Source of the DNA: Methyloceanibacter sp.
Lineage (GTDB): Bacteria > Pseudomonadota > Alphaproteobacteria > Rhizobiales > Methyloligellaceae
Reading direction: 5' to 3'
Length of the DNA: 64,000 nucleotides
Assembly (NCBI GenBank): GCA_018067145.1
Contig: JAGPVD010000071.1
Coordinates: 1 to 64,000, forward strand
In this document: positions 8,275 through 18,675 of the stretch, piece after piece
Layout of the letters: each line of letters opens with the position of its first letter
How positions within the stretch are numbered: the first letter of the stretch is position 1
Notes under the pieces: model-generated
Seen by the model: the letters and a program-made list of their open reading frames with translations, nothing else
Database searches by the model: none
What the model was told of the DNA's origin: nothing
Position numbers and translations under genes: made by a program

Positions 8275-10596
8275 ATGACAGAACCCGCATCCGCCGACGC
8301 AAACTCAGTCTTAGATCCCGTCTGCGGCATGACGGTCGATCCTCATGTGGGCAAACCCACCCATGACCACCAGGGGCACATCTATCATTTCTGTTCCGCT
8401 GGCTGTCAGGCGAAATTCGCCGCGAACCCCGAGCACTATCTGAACAAGCAAGATGAGCCGGAGCCAGCGCCGCCCGGCACGCTCTTCACCTGCCCCATGC
8501 ATCCCGAGATCATGCAGGAAGGTCCGGGGCCCTGCCCAATCTGCGGCATGGCCCTGGAGCCCATGGGGGTGATAGCGGAGGACGCGCCCAATAAAGAGCT
8601 GATTGACTTCACCCGACGGCTCAAGGTCGCCGTGCCGCTATCGTTGGTGATCTTGGTCCTCGACATGAGCGCCCATGTCTTCGGCCTCGATGTCCTGCCT
8701 TTCCTGTCGCCTCACGCCGAACAGTGGCTCTTGCTGGCGCTCGCGACCCCTGCCGTCTTGTGGTGCGGCTGGCCGTTCTTCGAGCGCGGCTTCAAGTCAC
8801 TTCGCACGGGGTGGCTCAACATGTTCACTCTGATCGCGCTCGGGACCGGCGCCGCCTATCTCTACAGCGTCGTCGCCACGATCGCGCCGGACTTATTTCC
8901 GGCCTCCATGCATGACGCGCACGGCCTCGTCCCCGTTTATTTCGAGGCGGCAGCCGTCATCGTGGCGCTGGTGCTGGTGGGCCAAGTGCTCGAACTCCGT
9001 GCACGCGAAAAGACCGGCGGCGCGATCCGCGCTCTGCTCGATCTGGCGCCCAAGACGGCGCTGCGCGTGCTCAAGGACGATAAGACCGAGACGGTGCCCC
9101 TCGCCGAGGTCAAAGTCGGCGACGTGTTACGCGTGCGCCCCGGCGATAAAATCCCGATCGACGGCACGGTGATCGAAGGCCGCAGCGCCGTCGACGAGGC
9201 CATGCTCACCGGCGAAGCCGTTCCCGTCGAGAAGACACAGGGCGACGCTGTGACTGGCGGCACGCTTAACGGTTCAGGCTCATTCGACATGCGCGTCGAT
9301 CGCACCGGCGCCGAGACCACGCTCTCCCAAGTCGTGAACATGGTCACCGACGCCCAGCGTTCCCGCGCACCGATCCAGGCTTTGGCGGATGTGGTCGCCG
9401 GCTATTTCGTACCGGCCGTCATTGGCGTCGCAATCATCGCTTTCATCGCCTGGGTCGTTTTTGGCCCGGCGCCGCAACTCGCCCACGCGCTCATCGCCGC
9501 CGTGAGCGTACTCATCATCGCCTGCCCCTGTGCCCTGGGACTTGCCACGCCGATATCCATCATGGTGGCCACGGGCCGTGGCGCCCAAGCCGGAGTGCTG
9601 GTGCGGAACGCCGCGGCGTTAGAGCGGCTCGCCGCGGTCAATACGTTGGTGGTCGACAAGACCGGGACCGTGACTGAAGGCAAGCCGGCCCTGACTGGTG
9701 TCGAGGCGGCGCAAGGTTTCGACGAGGAGGACGTGCTGCGTCTCGCTGCGGCGCTCGAGGCGGGCAGCGAGCATCCCTTGGCCGAGGCTATCCTGCGTGG
9801 CGCCGAGGCCAAAAGATTGAAGCCGGAGAAGACCCTAGGCTTCGAGGCGGTCACGGGCCAAGGCGTCAAAGGCCGCGTTGGCAACCGCGAGGTCCTGTTC
9901 GGCAACGCGCGTCTGATGGAAGCCTCAAACATCGACGTAGCGCCGTTGGTGAAAGCCGCCGAGACGCTGCGCCAAGGCGGCGAGACGGTGATGTTCTTAA
10001 GCGCTGACGGCAAGCTCGCCGGCATCGTCGCCGTCGCCGATCCGATCAAAGAAAGCGCCGCAGACGCCATCGCCAAACTGCACGCGCTTGAGCTGCGCAT
10101 CGTCATGGCGACCGGCGACAACGAGTCCACGGCGAAGGCCGTCGCGGCCAAGCTCGGCATCGACGAAGTGCATGCTGGCTTGCGGCCCGAGGACAAGCTC
10201 GCCCTGATCGAGGGCTTGCAGAAAAAGGGGGCGGTGGTCGCCATGGCCGGTGACGGCATCAACGATGCACCGGCACTGGCCAAAGCAGACGTGGGCATCG
10301 CCATGGGCACCGGTGCCGACGTCGCCATGGAGAGCGCCGGCCTCACGCTGCTCAAGGGCGATCTTCGCGGGGTGGTGCGCGGCGTGAAGCTTGCTCGCGC
10401 CACCATGCGCAATATCAAACAGAACCTGTTCTTCGCCTTCTTTTACAACGCCATCGGCGTGCCCATCGCGGCGGGCGTGCTCTATCCCATCGCCGGGATC
10501 CTGCTGTCGCCCATCGTGGCGGCGGCGGCCATGAGCCTGTCATCCGTATCTGTGGTGGGCAACGCGCTACGCTTGCGCACCGTCAAGCTCGACTAG
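8275..10596 (+). CDS. Heavy-metal (Cu-type) P1B ATPase with YHS and heavy-metal-binding N-terminal domains (ORF opens at 8251)
   Basis: [13 protein letters not shown] motif, [53 protein letters not shown]. Confidence 0.93.
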   Translation: MTEPASADANSVLDPVCGMTVDPHVGKPTHDHQGHIYHFCSAGCQAKFAANPEHYLNKQDEPEPAPPGTLFTCPMHPEIMQEGPGPCPICGMALEPMGVIAEDAPNKELIDFTRRLKVAVPLSLVILVLDMSAHVFGLDVLPFLSPHAEQWLLLALATPAVLWCGWPFFERGFKSLRTGWLNMFTLIALGTGAAYLYSVVATIAPDLFPASMHDAHGLVPVYFEAAAVIVALVLVGQVLELRAREKTGGAIRALLDLAPKTALRVLKDDKTETVPLAEVKVGDVLRVRPGDKIPIDGTVIEGRSAVDEAMLTGEAVPVEKTQGDAVTGGTLNGSGSFDMRVDRTGAETTLSQVVNMVTDAQRSRAPIQALADVVAGYFVPAVIGVAIIAFIAWVVFGPAPQLAHALIAAVSVLIIACPCALGLATPISIMVATGRGAQAGVLVRNAAALERLAAVNTLVVDKTGTVTEGKPALTGVEAAQGFDEEDVLRLAAALEAGSEHPLAEAILRGAEAKRLKPEKTLGFEAVTGQGVKGRVGNREVLFGNARLMEASNIDVAPLVKAAETLRQGGETVMFLSADGKLAGIVAVADPIKESAADAIAKLHALELRIVMATGDNESTAKAVAAKLGIDEVHAGLRPEDKLALIEGLQKKGAVVAMAGDGINDAPALAKADVGIAMGTGADVAMESAGLTLLKGDLRGVVRGVKLARATMRNIKQNLFFAFFYNAIGVPIAAGVLYPIAGILLSPIVAAAAMSLSSVSVVGNALRLRTVKLD

Positions 10597-10645
10597 AGTC
10601 AGAACGCCCTCAAAGAGCGAACTCAAAAGGACGATTTCACCAGCC

Positions 10646-13291
10646 ATGACCAGCCGCGAAACCAAGTTCCTCAAGGACTATACGCCCCCCGCCTTTCTCA
10701 TAGACGAGGTCGCACTTGATGTAAGCCTGGAACCCAAGGCAGCCCGTGTCGCCTCCAAGCTGAAAATGCGTCCAAACCCAAAGGCGGTCGCAAGCGGGCA
10801 GAAGCTGGTTCTCGATGGCGAGGCGCTCACGCTCGAAAGCGTCGCCGTGGACGGGAAGGCGCTGTCGCCCGACAAATACGCGCTGACAAAAAGCTCGCTC
10901 ACCATTCCCAACCTGCCAGATCAGCCCTTCACCTTGGTAATCGTCACGCTGTGCGATCCGGAAGCCAACACGGAGCTGTCGGGACTCTACAGGTCGAATG
11001 GCACTTATTGCACGCAGTGTGAGCCGGAAGGCTTTCGCCGCATCACCTATTCCATCGACCGGCCCGACGCACTCGCCGTCTATACGGTGAGGATCGAGGC
11101 CGACCGCGCCACGACGCCGGTGCTGCTGTCGAACGGCAACCCCGTGGAACAGGGCGACATCCCCGGCACGGGCCGTCACTTCGCCATTTGGCACGACCCC
11201 CACCCCAAGCCATCCTATCTGTTTGCATTGGTCGGCGGCGACCTTGCGTCGGTGCACGACAGCTTCACCACGGCCTCGGGCCGGGAAGTCGCGCTCGGCA
11301 TCTATGTAGAGCCCGGCAAGGAAGACCGTTGCGACTGGGCCATGGAGTCCCTGAAGCGCGCCATGCGCTGGGACGAAGAGCGCTTCGGCCTCGAATACGA
11401 TCTCGACGTGTTCAACATCGTCGCCGTCAGCGACTTCAACATGGGGGCGATGGAGAATAAGGGGCTCAATATCTTCAACGACAAACTCGTGCTGGCCCGC
11501 CCCGACACGGCAAGCGATGGCGACTATGCTTCGATCGAAAGCGTGATCGCGCATGAATATTTCCACAACTGGACGGGCGACCGCGTCACGTGCCGCGACT
11601 GGTTTCAGCTCTGCCTGAAGGAAGGGCTCACCGTCTTTCGCGATCAGGAATTCACCGGCGACGTCCGCATGGGGCCCGTCGAGCGCATCATCACCGCACG
11701 TCTATTGAAGAGGCGGCAATACCCGGAAGATGCCGGCCCCCTCGCCCACCCAGTGCGTCCCGGCTCCTATATGGAGATCAACAATTTTTACACGGCCACG
11801 GTCTACGAGAAGGGCGCCGAGGTCTGCCGCATGTTGCAGACTTTGCTCGGACAGGAAAACTTCCGCAAAGGCCTCGACCTCTATTTTGAGCGCCATGATG
11901 GCGAGGCGGCGACGGTCGAGGACTTCGTCAGCGCCATGGCCGACGTCTCGGGCCGCGACATGTCGCAGTTCATGCGGTGGTACACGCAAAGCGGCACGCC
12001 GGAACTTGCCTGCTCCTTGGACTATGATCCGCACGCCAAGATCGCTCGGCTGCATGTGAGCCAGGTGATGCCCGCGACTCCGGGACAGACCAGCAAGGAA
12101 CCGATGCTGATCCCGCTAAAGGTCGGACTGATCGGCGCGAATGGCGATGAGCTACCGCTCAAGCTCAATGGGGAGGATGGTCCCATCGACGGACTCTTGG
12201 AGGTGACGGAGCGCGAGCAGGTCTTCGAGTTTCACGACGTGCCGGCCCCGCCCACGCCGTCACTCCTGCGCGACTTCTCGGCGCCCGTGCGTCTCACCAC
12301 CAGCCTCGATCCCGATCAGGTCGAGTTTCTGATGATGCATGACAGTGACAGTTTCAATCGCTGGCAGGCCACCCAAACCTACGCCACCAATTTGCTTACA
12401 ACGGCTGCGCGAAACGATACTGGCAAGACGACGGGCAAAGAAGCGACACGGCTTGCCCAGGCTCTGGCCACTGCCGTCAGGGACGAAGATTTGCTCCCGG
12501 CTTATCGTGCCGAAACGCTGAATCTGCCAAGCGAGTCCGACATCGCCCGGGAGCTTGCGCACAATGTCGACACCGATGCCATCCACACCGCGCGCGATGC
12601 CCTGCGCGGCAAGATCGGCCACACCATTGGCGACACGTTGCGCGAGCTTTACGCCTCGGCCGAATTATCGGGACCGTTTTCTCCCGATCCCGACAGCGCG
12701 GGCCTTAGGGCGTTACGCAACGCCGCGCTCGATCTCCTAGTCGCGACGGACGCGCCCGACGAGATTGCCCGCGCCGAACGCCACTACCACGACGCGACAA
12801 ACATGACCGACGCCATCATCTCGCTGTCGATTCTGTCTCGACTGCAGTCGCCGGTCCGCGACGCCGCGCTCGACCACTTCTATGCGCGCTGGGAGAACGA
12901 CCCGCTAGTCCTCGACAAATGGTTTGCCGTGCAGGCGCGTGCCGCGCGGCCCGACTCCGTCGAAACTGTACGTGCGCTCCTCGGCCACAAGAAGTTCTCG
13001 CTGAAGAATCCCAATCGCGTGCGCGCGTTGCTCGGCAACTTTACCCAGGCCAACCCGTCAGGCTTCAATCGCGGCGATGGCGAAGGCTATCGGCTGCTGG
13101 CCGGTCAGGCGCTCAAGATCGACCGCTTCAACCCCCATGTGGCCGCGCGGCTTCTCGGCGCATTCGAAAGCTGGCGTACGCTTGAACCGGTCCGTCAGGC
13201 CCACGCGAAAGCGGCGTTAAAGGATCTCGTGGGACAAAAATTATCCACTGACAGCTACGAGATTGTCAGCAAAACCCTGGGCAGCGCCTAG
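10646..13291 (+). CDS. pepN: Aminopeptidase N
   Basis: 881 aa; GAMENKGLNIFN, HEYFHNWTGDRVTCRDWFQLCLKEGLTVFRDQEF. Confidence 0.96.
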   Translation: MTSRETKFLKDYTPPAFLIDEVALDVSLEPKAARVASKLKMRPNPKAVASGQKLVLDGEALTLESVAVDGKALSPDKYALTKSSLTIPNLPDQPFTLVIVTLCDPEANTELSGLYRSNGTYCTQCEPEGFRRITYSIDRPDALAVYTVRIEADRATTPVLLSNGNPVEQGDIPGTGRHFAIWHDPHPKPSYLFALVGGDLASVHDSFTTASGREVALGIYVEPGKEDRCDWAMESLKRAMRWDEERFGLEYDLDVFNIVAVSDFNMGAMENKGLNIFNDKLVLARPDTASDGDYASIESVIAHEYFHNWTGDRVTCRDWFQLCLKEGLTVFRDQEFTGDVRMGPVERIITARLLKRRQYPEDAGPLAHPVRPGSYMEINNFYTATVYEKGAEVCRMLQTLLGQENFRKGLDLYFERHDGEAATVEDFVSAMADVSGRDMSQFMRWYTQSGTPELACSLDYDPHAKIARLHVSQVMPATPGQTSKEPMLIPLKVGLIGANGDELPLKLNGEDGPIDGLLEVTEREQVFEFHDVPAPPTPSLLRDFSAPVRLTTSLDPDQVEFLMMHDSDSFNRWQATQTYATNLLTTAARNDTGKTTGKEATRLAQALATAVRDEDLLPAYRAETLNLPSESDIARELAHNVDTDAIHTARDALRGKIGHTIGDTLRELYASAELSGPFSPDPDSAGLRALRNAALDLLVATDAPDEIARAERHYHDATNMTDAIISLSILSRLQSPVRDAALDHFYARWENDPLVLDKWFAVQARAARPDSVETVRALLGHKKFSLKNPNRVRALLGNFTQANPSGFNRGDGEGYRLLAGQALKIDRFNPHVAARLLGAFESWRTLEPVRQAHAKAALKDLVGQKLSTDSYEIVSKTLGSA

Positions 13292-13440
13292 AGTCGTAGA
13301 TTCTGTCAACGGTTTGTTAACCTGATTTCCACAGGTTTTCACTAGACAGAGACTCTTTTCATCGATTCCATGGATGGAAGTGATTCGGAGATGCGGCAAC
13401 TTCTCCGGGATACAAAACGGCAGAAGTATAGGGGGACCGG

Positions 13441-15741
13441 ATGACGCGCGCACGTTCTGCGCGAGGTGAGGGAGTCTTGTCTATCGCGGTGCCGCGATGG
13501 CAGGACCTGCGTGCGACCCTAGACGTTCACTTGCCCTCCACCGAAGTTCTGCGCCGTCTCGTTCCCATTCTTCTCATCATTTTTGGCGTCGTAGCCTTCG
13601 CCGGTCTTGCCTCACAAATCGGCAACGACAAAGACGCGGCGCTCACTTCTGCTCAACGTGAGCTGTCCCTGATCGCCAGCGTCACCGCCCTAACCCTCAA
13701 GGAATATACCCCTAAATCCAGCAAGAGCTGGCAGAAGGCACTCGCCAACAGCCTGCCAAAACGTGCAACCCGCGATGGCCGCACCGCCCTTGTCGCCGAC
13801 GCCGAGGGCAACATTCAGGCCCGCGCCCCGATCAACAATTTCCAACAGGATAACCTCCTCACGATTCTCGGTCCGCAGCAACCCCTAACGATCATGGGGG
13901 AAGACGCGGGCGTGCTGCAAATTTTCCTGTCGGATGGCACCGACGCCATCGTCACGGTCCGCAACATCCCGCAGACCGACATGCAAGTTGCCTTCGTCCA
14001 GCCCATTAGCGAGGCACTTCGCGAGTGGCGCGGCGACGCTATTATCGAGATCACCCTGCTTGTATGCGCCGGCCTCGTGCTCGCGCTGATCGCAGGCGGG
14101 CTTTGGTATCTCGTGCCGTCCGCCGCGCGCGAGGGCGCCGATACGTTGGCCCGAGAGCTTTCCGAAGCCCTGCCCGGTTGCGGCGTGTGGCGCTGGAACC
14201 TCGCTCGCGGTCATGTGCACTGGTCCGCGTCGATGTACCGCCTACTCAACCTGGAACCATCCGCCGACGCCATGCCGTTCCGCGATTTGGCGAAAGCGCT
14301 CCATCCTGACGACGATCTTCGCGCGGAGTTGGACCGCCATATGCGTGAAAGAATTTCCACTTTCGATCAGTGCTTCCGTCTTCGCCATGCCGAGGGCCAC
14401 TGGGTCTCGGTGCACTTGCGTGGTCACATTACTCGCAGCTATGGCGACAGCGAACCCTATCTGATCGGCATGGCTGTGTTCGCCGATCAGGACATCGCGC
14501 CCGGCTCGCCCGACGCCAATGCAAGACTGCGCGACGCGGTGGAGACGATCTCCGAAGCCTTCGTGCTGTGGGACAACCAAAATCGGCTTGTGATGTGCAA
14601 CAGCAAGTATCAGCAATTCCACGGCCTGCCAGACGACATGGCACGGCCCGGCAGTTCCTATGACGACGTGATTGCCGCCGCATCCGAGCCCATCGTTTCC
14701 AAGCGGATCGCCGTCGCCGGCAAGAACGGCATCGACACCCGCACCTACGAGGCGCAGATCGAGGACGGTCGCTGGCTTCATATCAATGAGCGCCGCACGC
14801 GCGACGGTGGTTATGTCAGTGTCGGCACCGACATTACCATCCTGAAGGAAAGCCAGCAGCGGCTCGGCGAAAGCGAGCACCAGCATCGCGACACGATCAC
14901 CGAACTCAGGACCTCGCGCCGCGAGCTTGAGCAGCAAAAGCAACAGCTTGTCGATCTCGCCGAAAAATACGGACTGGAGAAAAACCGCGCCGAGGATGCG
15001 AACCGTGCCAAGTCCGAGTTCCTGGCGAATATCAGCCATGAGCTGCGTACACCGCTCAACGCCGTCATCGGCTTCTCGGAGGTCATGCAGCAGGCGCTAT
15101 TCGGTCCGCTCGGCCATCCCAAATATCAGGAATACGCGCGCGACATCTACGCGAGCGGTGCCTACCTCCTCGAGGTCATCAACGACATCCTCGACATGTC
15201 GAAGATCGAAGCCGGACGCATGGGCCTCGATGTTAGCCGTGTCGATGTGGCCGACATCATAGAGGACAGCATGAAGGTGGTGAACCAAGCCGCCAACGAG
15301 CGCGACATCACTCTCAAGCGCCATGGCCAAGAGCGTCTCTCCATCGAGGCTGACCGCCGCGCACTGAAGCAGATTTTCCTTAATCTCCTGTCAAACGCCG
15401 TCAAGTTCACCCGCGACAGCGGCAACATCGACGTCCATATGTCCCGCGTTCGCGGCCAAGTGAAGATTGCCATCAAAGACACCGGCATTGGCATTGCCGA
15501 CACCGACATCGCCAAGCTGTGCAAGCCATTCGAGCAGGTCGAAAACCAATTCTCCAAGAGCCATCAGGGCAGCGGCCTTGGTCTCGCCATTTCCCGCGCG
15601 CTTGTGGAACTGCATGGTGGTAGCCTTAAGATCAAGAGCCGCGAAGGTCAGGGCACGACCGTCACCTGCCTCCTGCCGTCACGGGCCGTGGCCGCCGACG
15701 ATACGCCGGTCGCCAAAGCGCGTAGCGCTGAGAACGTTTAG
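13441..15741 (+). CDS. PAS-domain sensor histidine kinase, PdhS/PleC-like
   Basis: TM N-terminus, PAS regions, [61 protein letters not shown], HATPase. Confidence 0.92.
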   Translation: MTRARSARGEGVLSIAVPRWQDLRATLDVHLPSTEVLRRLVPILLIIFGVVAFAGLASQIGNDKDAALTSAQRELSLIASVTALTLKEYTPKSSKSWQKALANSLPKRATRDGRTALVADAEGNIQARAPINNFQQDNLLTILGPQQPLTIMGEDAGVLQIFLSDGTDAIVTVRNIPQTDMQVAFVQPISEALREWRGDAIIEITLLVCAGLVLALIAGGLWYLVPSAAREGADTLARELSEALPGCGVWRWNLARGHVHWSASMYRLLNLEPSADAMPFRDLAKALHPDDDLRAELDRHMRERISTFDQCFRLRHAEGHWVSVHLRGHITRSYGDSEPYLIGMAVFADQDIAPGSPDANARLRDAVETISEAFVLWDNQNRLVMCNSKYQQFHGLPDDMARPGSSYDDVIAAASEPIVSKRIAVAGKNGIDTRTYEAQIEDGRWLHINERRTRDGGYVSVGTDITILKESQQRLGESEHQHRDTITELRTSRRELEQQKQQLVDLAEKYGLEKNRAEDANRAKSEFLANISHELRTPLNAVIGFSEVMQQALFGPLGHPKYQEYARDIYASGAYLLEVINDILDMSKIEAGRMGLDVSRVDVADIIEDSMKVVNQAANERDITLKRHGQERLSIEADRRALKQIFLNLLSNAVKFTRDSGNIDVHMSRVRGQVKIAIKDTGIGIADTDIAKLCKPFEQVENQFSKSHQGSGLGLAISRALVELHGGSLKIKSREGQGTTVTCLLPSRAVAADDTPVAKARSAENV

Positions 15742-15758
15742 CTGCCCTCTTCCAGACC

Positions 15759-18668
15759 TCAAGCAACAATGCGGTCAAAGGCCTCGCGCACAGCGGCGAG
15801 CGTTTCCTTCAACATCGCCTCAAGCGTATCGAAATCCGGCATGTCGGACGCGCGCGCCAATAGCTCGCGCAGTGCCAGTGGCGCTTCGGCCGCAGCGAAC
15901 GGATTGTCGAGACAGAGCCGCAAGACTTGCGTGAGCGTGTGATAGAGCCGTGCCGCCGGAATTAGAATCTCGGCGTCGCCTGGACTGAGCACACCGGCAG
16001 CCGAGAGCTTGGTCAATGCCATCTCGGTATTTTGATCAAGCACGTCTGGATGCTCGGCGGCATTCACGATCTGAAGGAATTGAGCGAGAAATTCGATATC
16101 GACCAACCCGCCGCGCACCTGCTTCAGGTCCCAGATGTCGGACGTGCCCTTCTCCTGCGCGATCTTGGCCCGCATGGTCTTGACCTCTTCCGCCACGGCA
16201 GTGCGGTCACGGGGCAGCAAAAGCACGTCTTTGATCATGTTGTTGATTTCATGCCGAAGCGTGACGGGGCCAGAGACTACATGGGCACGGGTTAGCGCCA
16301 AATGTTCCCAGTTCCAGGCCGAGCTGGTCTGATAGTCGATGAAACTTGAGAGCTTCGTCGCTACCGGCCCTTGGCTCCCGGATGGACGGAGCCTCATATC
16401 CACTTCGTAGAGCGCGCCTTCCGCGGTCTGGGCCGAGAGCGCCGCGATCAGGCGCTGGGTGAAGCGCGTGTAATACTGCGTGCCCGGCAGGCTCCTGGTG
16501 CCGTCGGACTGGGCATCGTCGCCGGCAAAATCATAGACGGTAATGAGATCGAGATCGGAGGCCGCGGTCATCTCGCCGCCGCCGAGCTTGCCCATGGCGA
16601 CAACCGCGACTTCGCCACCCGGCAGGCTCCCATGCTGGAGGACGAGTTCGTCGGCAACACGCGCCGCAAGCGCCTCGATCAATGTCTCGGCGAGCGCGGC
16701 ATAGGCAGCGCCCGCCTGCCGAGCCGAGATCGTGCCGGACAACACCCGCACACCAATCAAGAAGCCCTGCTCGCGGCCAACGATGCGTGCCCGGTCAAGC
16801 GCATCCTGATAGTCGCTGGCGAGGTCAAGCGCGCACCCCACAAGCTCACTGAGCTTGGCCGGCGTCGGCACGACGCCGAAGAAGCCTGGATCGAGGACAG
16901 CATCCAAAAGTCTGGGGCGCCGGCCAATGATGTTGGCGAGACGTGGCGCCGTCCCCATGATGTCGGCGACCAGACGCAGCAGGCTCGGATTGGCGGCCAG
17001 CAGCGAAAATAATTGCAGGCCCGTCGGCATATTCGCGATCACCTTGTCGAAGGTGGCGAGCGCCAGGTCGGGTTCTGCCGTACGGCCAAAGGCATCAAGC
17101 AACAGCGGCAGAAATTCCGTCAGCCGCTCCCGGGCCTTGGCGCTGCGTGTGGAGGCATAGCGACCCGACTGCCATGCCCGAATGGCGGAAATCGCGGCCT
17201 CTGGATTGCGGAATCCTAGCTCCTCGAGGATCGCAAGCGCCCCGGGATCGCCCTCATCGACGACGACAATGCCAGCCACCGGCGTGGATGGTTCGGGCAT
17301 TTTCTCGAACAGCTCACGATAAAGACTCTCGACAAGTTTGAACTGCTCCAAGAGCGCGTTGCCAAATTCGTCGGTGTCACCAAATCCGGACAGCCTGGCG
17401 ATGCGGTCCAGCTCCGGCCGGTCCGCCGGGATGATGTGGGTCTGCTGGTCCCCCACCATTTGAATGCGGTTCTCGACGCGCCGCAGAAACAAATAAGCGC
17501 GCGTCAGGTCGTCCGCCGTCTTCTGTTCGATCCACCCGCCTGCGGCCAACCCGACAAGCGTCTCGATGGTCCCACGCGTTCGAAGCTCAGGATGGCGTCC
17601 GCCAGCGATCAATTGCTGGGTCTGAGCGAAGAACTCGATGTCACGAATGCCGCCGCGGCCAAGCTTGATGTCGTGGCCCTCCACCGCGACCACGCCATGG
17701 CCCTTGAACGCGTGCACGCGGCGCTTCATCGCGTGAATGTCGGCAATGGCCGCGAAATCGAGATATCGGCGCCAGATGAAAGGCGAGAGCTGCTCTAAGA
17801 ACGCCTCGCCCAAGGCGATGTCGCCAGCCGCGATCCGAGCCTTGATCATCGCGGCCCGCTCCCAGTTCTGGCCGAAGCTCTCGTAATAGGTGAGGCCAGC
17901 GTCAGTGGAGAGCGCGATCTGGGTCGCCCCCGGATCGGGACGCAGCCGCAAGTCGGTGCGGTAGGCGTAACCGTCGCCGGTATGTTCTTGGATTAGTCGG
18001 ACGAGATCGCGGGTCAGGCGCACGAAGAAGGATGACGGCTCCACATCGGGAGCAAGTCCCGCGCGCTCGGCGTCGTAGAACACCATGAAATCGATGTCGC
18101 TCGAATAGTTGAGCTCCATGGCGCCGAGCTTGCCCATGACGATTATGAAATAGCCGGACGCAGCCTCCGTCGAAGTGATCTTCCCTGCCTCGTGCGCTTT
18201 GCGGAACAGAAACTTGACCGCCTCTTGAATCGTAGCGTCGGCGGCCTCGCTCAAAGCCCGCAGAGTCACTTCCGTCGGCCACACGCCGCCAAGATCAGCC
18301 AGCCCAGTCAGCAACGCAGTGCGTTGCTTGAATTGCCGCAGCAGCGTCATGACCTCGTTCGAGCCAGGCGCCTCAGCGATGTCTTGGGTCAGAGCCGCAC
18401 GTGCCTCAGCCAAATGTATGTCGGGATCGCGCAACAAGCAGTCGGCGAGGAGATGGGGGGAACGCTGGGCGAGTGCCGCGAGATAGGGCGCGGCCGAGAA
18501 CACAGCTTCGAGAAGCGCCGCAGGTTGCGGCGCGGCTGCGGCCTCGGCGGCCTCGGCAAGCGCGGGATCGTCACGCAGGGCTTTCAACACGCCCTCGAGC
18601 ACGTCAGCGCCACGGGCCGCGTCGTAGATTTGGGGAAGCTCGGTGATACGCTCGGCGAACGCCGTCAC
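15759..18668 (-). CDS. glnE: Bifunctional glutamine synthetase adenylyltransferase/deadenylyltransferase; GTG start at 18668 proposed (ORF extends to 18755)
   Basis: GKLGAMELNYSSDIDFMVFYD and GKLGGGEMTAASDLDLITVYD nucleotidyltransferase motifs; RGGIRDIEFFAQTQQLI. Confidence 0.93.
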   Translation of the reverse strand: MTAFAERITELPQIYDAARGADVLEGVLKALRDDPALAEAAEAAAAPQPAALLEAVFSAAPYLAALAQRSPHLLADCLLRDPDIHLAEARAALTQDIAEAPGSNEVMTLLRQFKQRTALLTGLADLGGVWPTEVTLRALSEAADATIQEAVKFLFRKAHEAGKITSTEAASGYFIIVMGKLGAMELNYSSDIDFMVFYDAERAGLAPDVEPSSFFVRLTRDLVRLIQEHTGDGYAYRTDLRLRPDPGATQIALSTDAGLTYYESFGQNWERAAMIKARIAAGDIALGEAFLEQLSPFIWRRYLDFAAIADIHAMKRRVHAFKGHGVVAVEGHDIKLGRGGIRDIEFFAQTQQLIAGGRHPELRTRGTIETLVGLAAGGWIEQKTADDLTRAYLFLRRVENRIQMVGDQQTHIIPADRPELDRIARLSGFGDTDEFGNALLEQFKLVESLYRELFEKMPEPSTPVAGIVVVDEGDPGALAILEELGFRNPEAAISAIRAWQSGRYASTRSAKARERLTEFLPLLLDAFGRTAEPDLALATFDKVIANMPTGLQLFSLLAANPSLLRLVADIMGTAPRLANIIGRRPRLLDAVLDPGFFGVVPTPAKLSELVGCALDLASDYQDALDRARIVGREQGFLIGVRVLSGTISARQAGAAYAALAETLIEALAARVADELVLQHGSLPGGEVAVVAMGKLGGGEMTAASDLDLITVYDFAGDDAQSDGTRSLPGTQYYTRFTQRLIAALSAQTAEGALYEVDMRLRPSGSQGPVATKLSSFIDYQTSSAWNWEHLALTRAHVVSGPVTLRHEINNMIKDVLLLPRDRTAVAEEVKTMRAKIAQEKGTSDIWDLKQVRGGLVDIEFLAQFLQIVNAAEHPDVLDQNTEMALTKLSAAGVLSPGDAEILIPAARLYHTLTQVLRLCLDNPFAAAEAPLALRELLARASDMPDFDTLEAMLKETLAAVREAFDRIVA

Positions 18669-18675
18669 GTCTATC

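Noticed and set aside
9402-10418. 338-aa minus-strand ORF opposite the P-type ATPase
   Set aside because: GC-rich antisense shadow: Ser/Ala/Arg/Thr-rich composition, no motif, and the plus strand carries clear ATPase motifs throughout.
13240-13340. TTATCCACT and TTTCCACAGG words near the pepN end as a possible replication-origin or DnaA cluster
   Set aside because: Only one near-consensus DnaA box, partly coding, with no AT-rich unwinding region or origin-linked genes.
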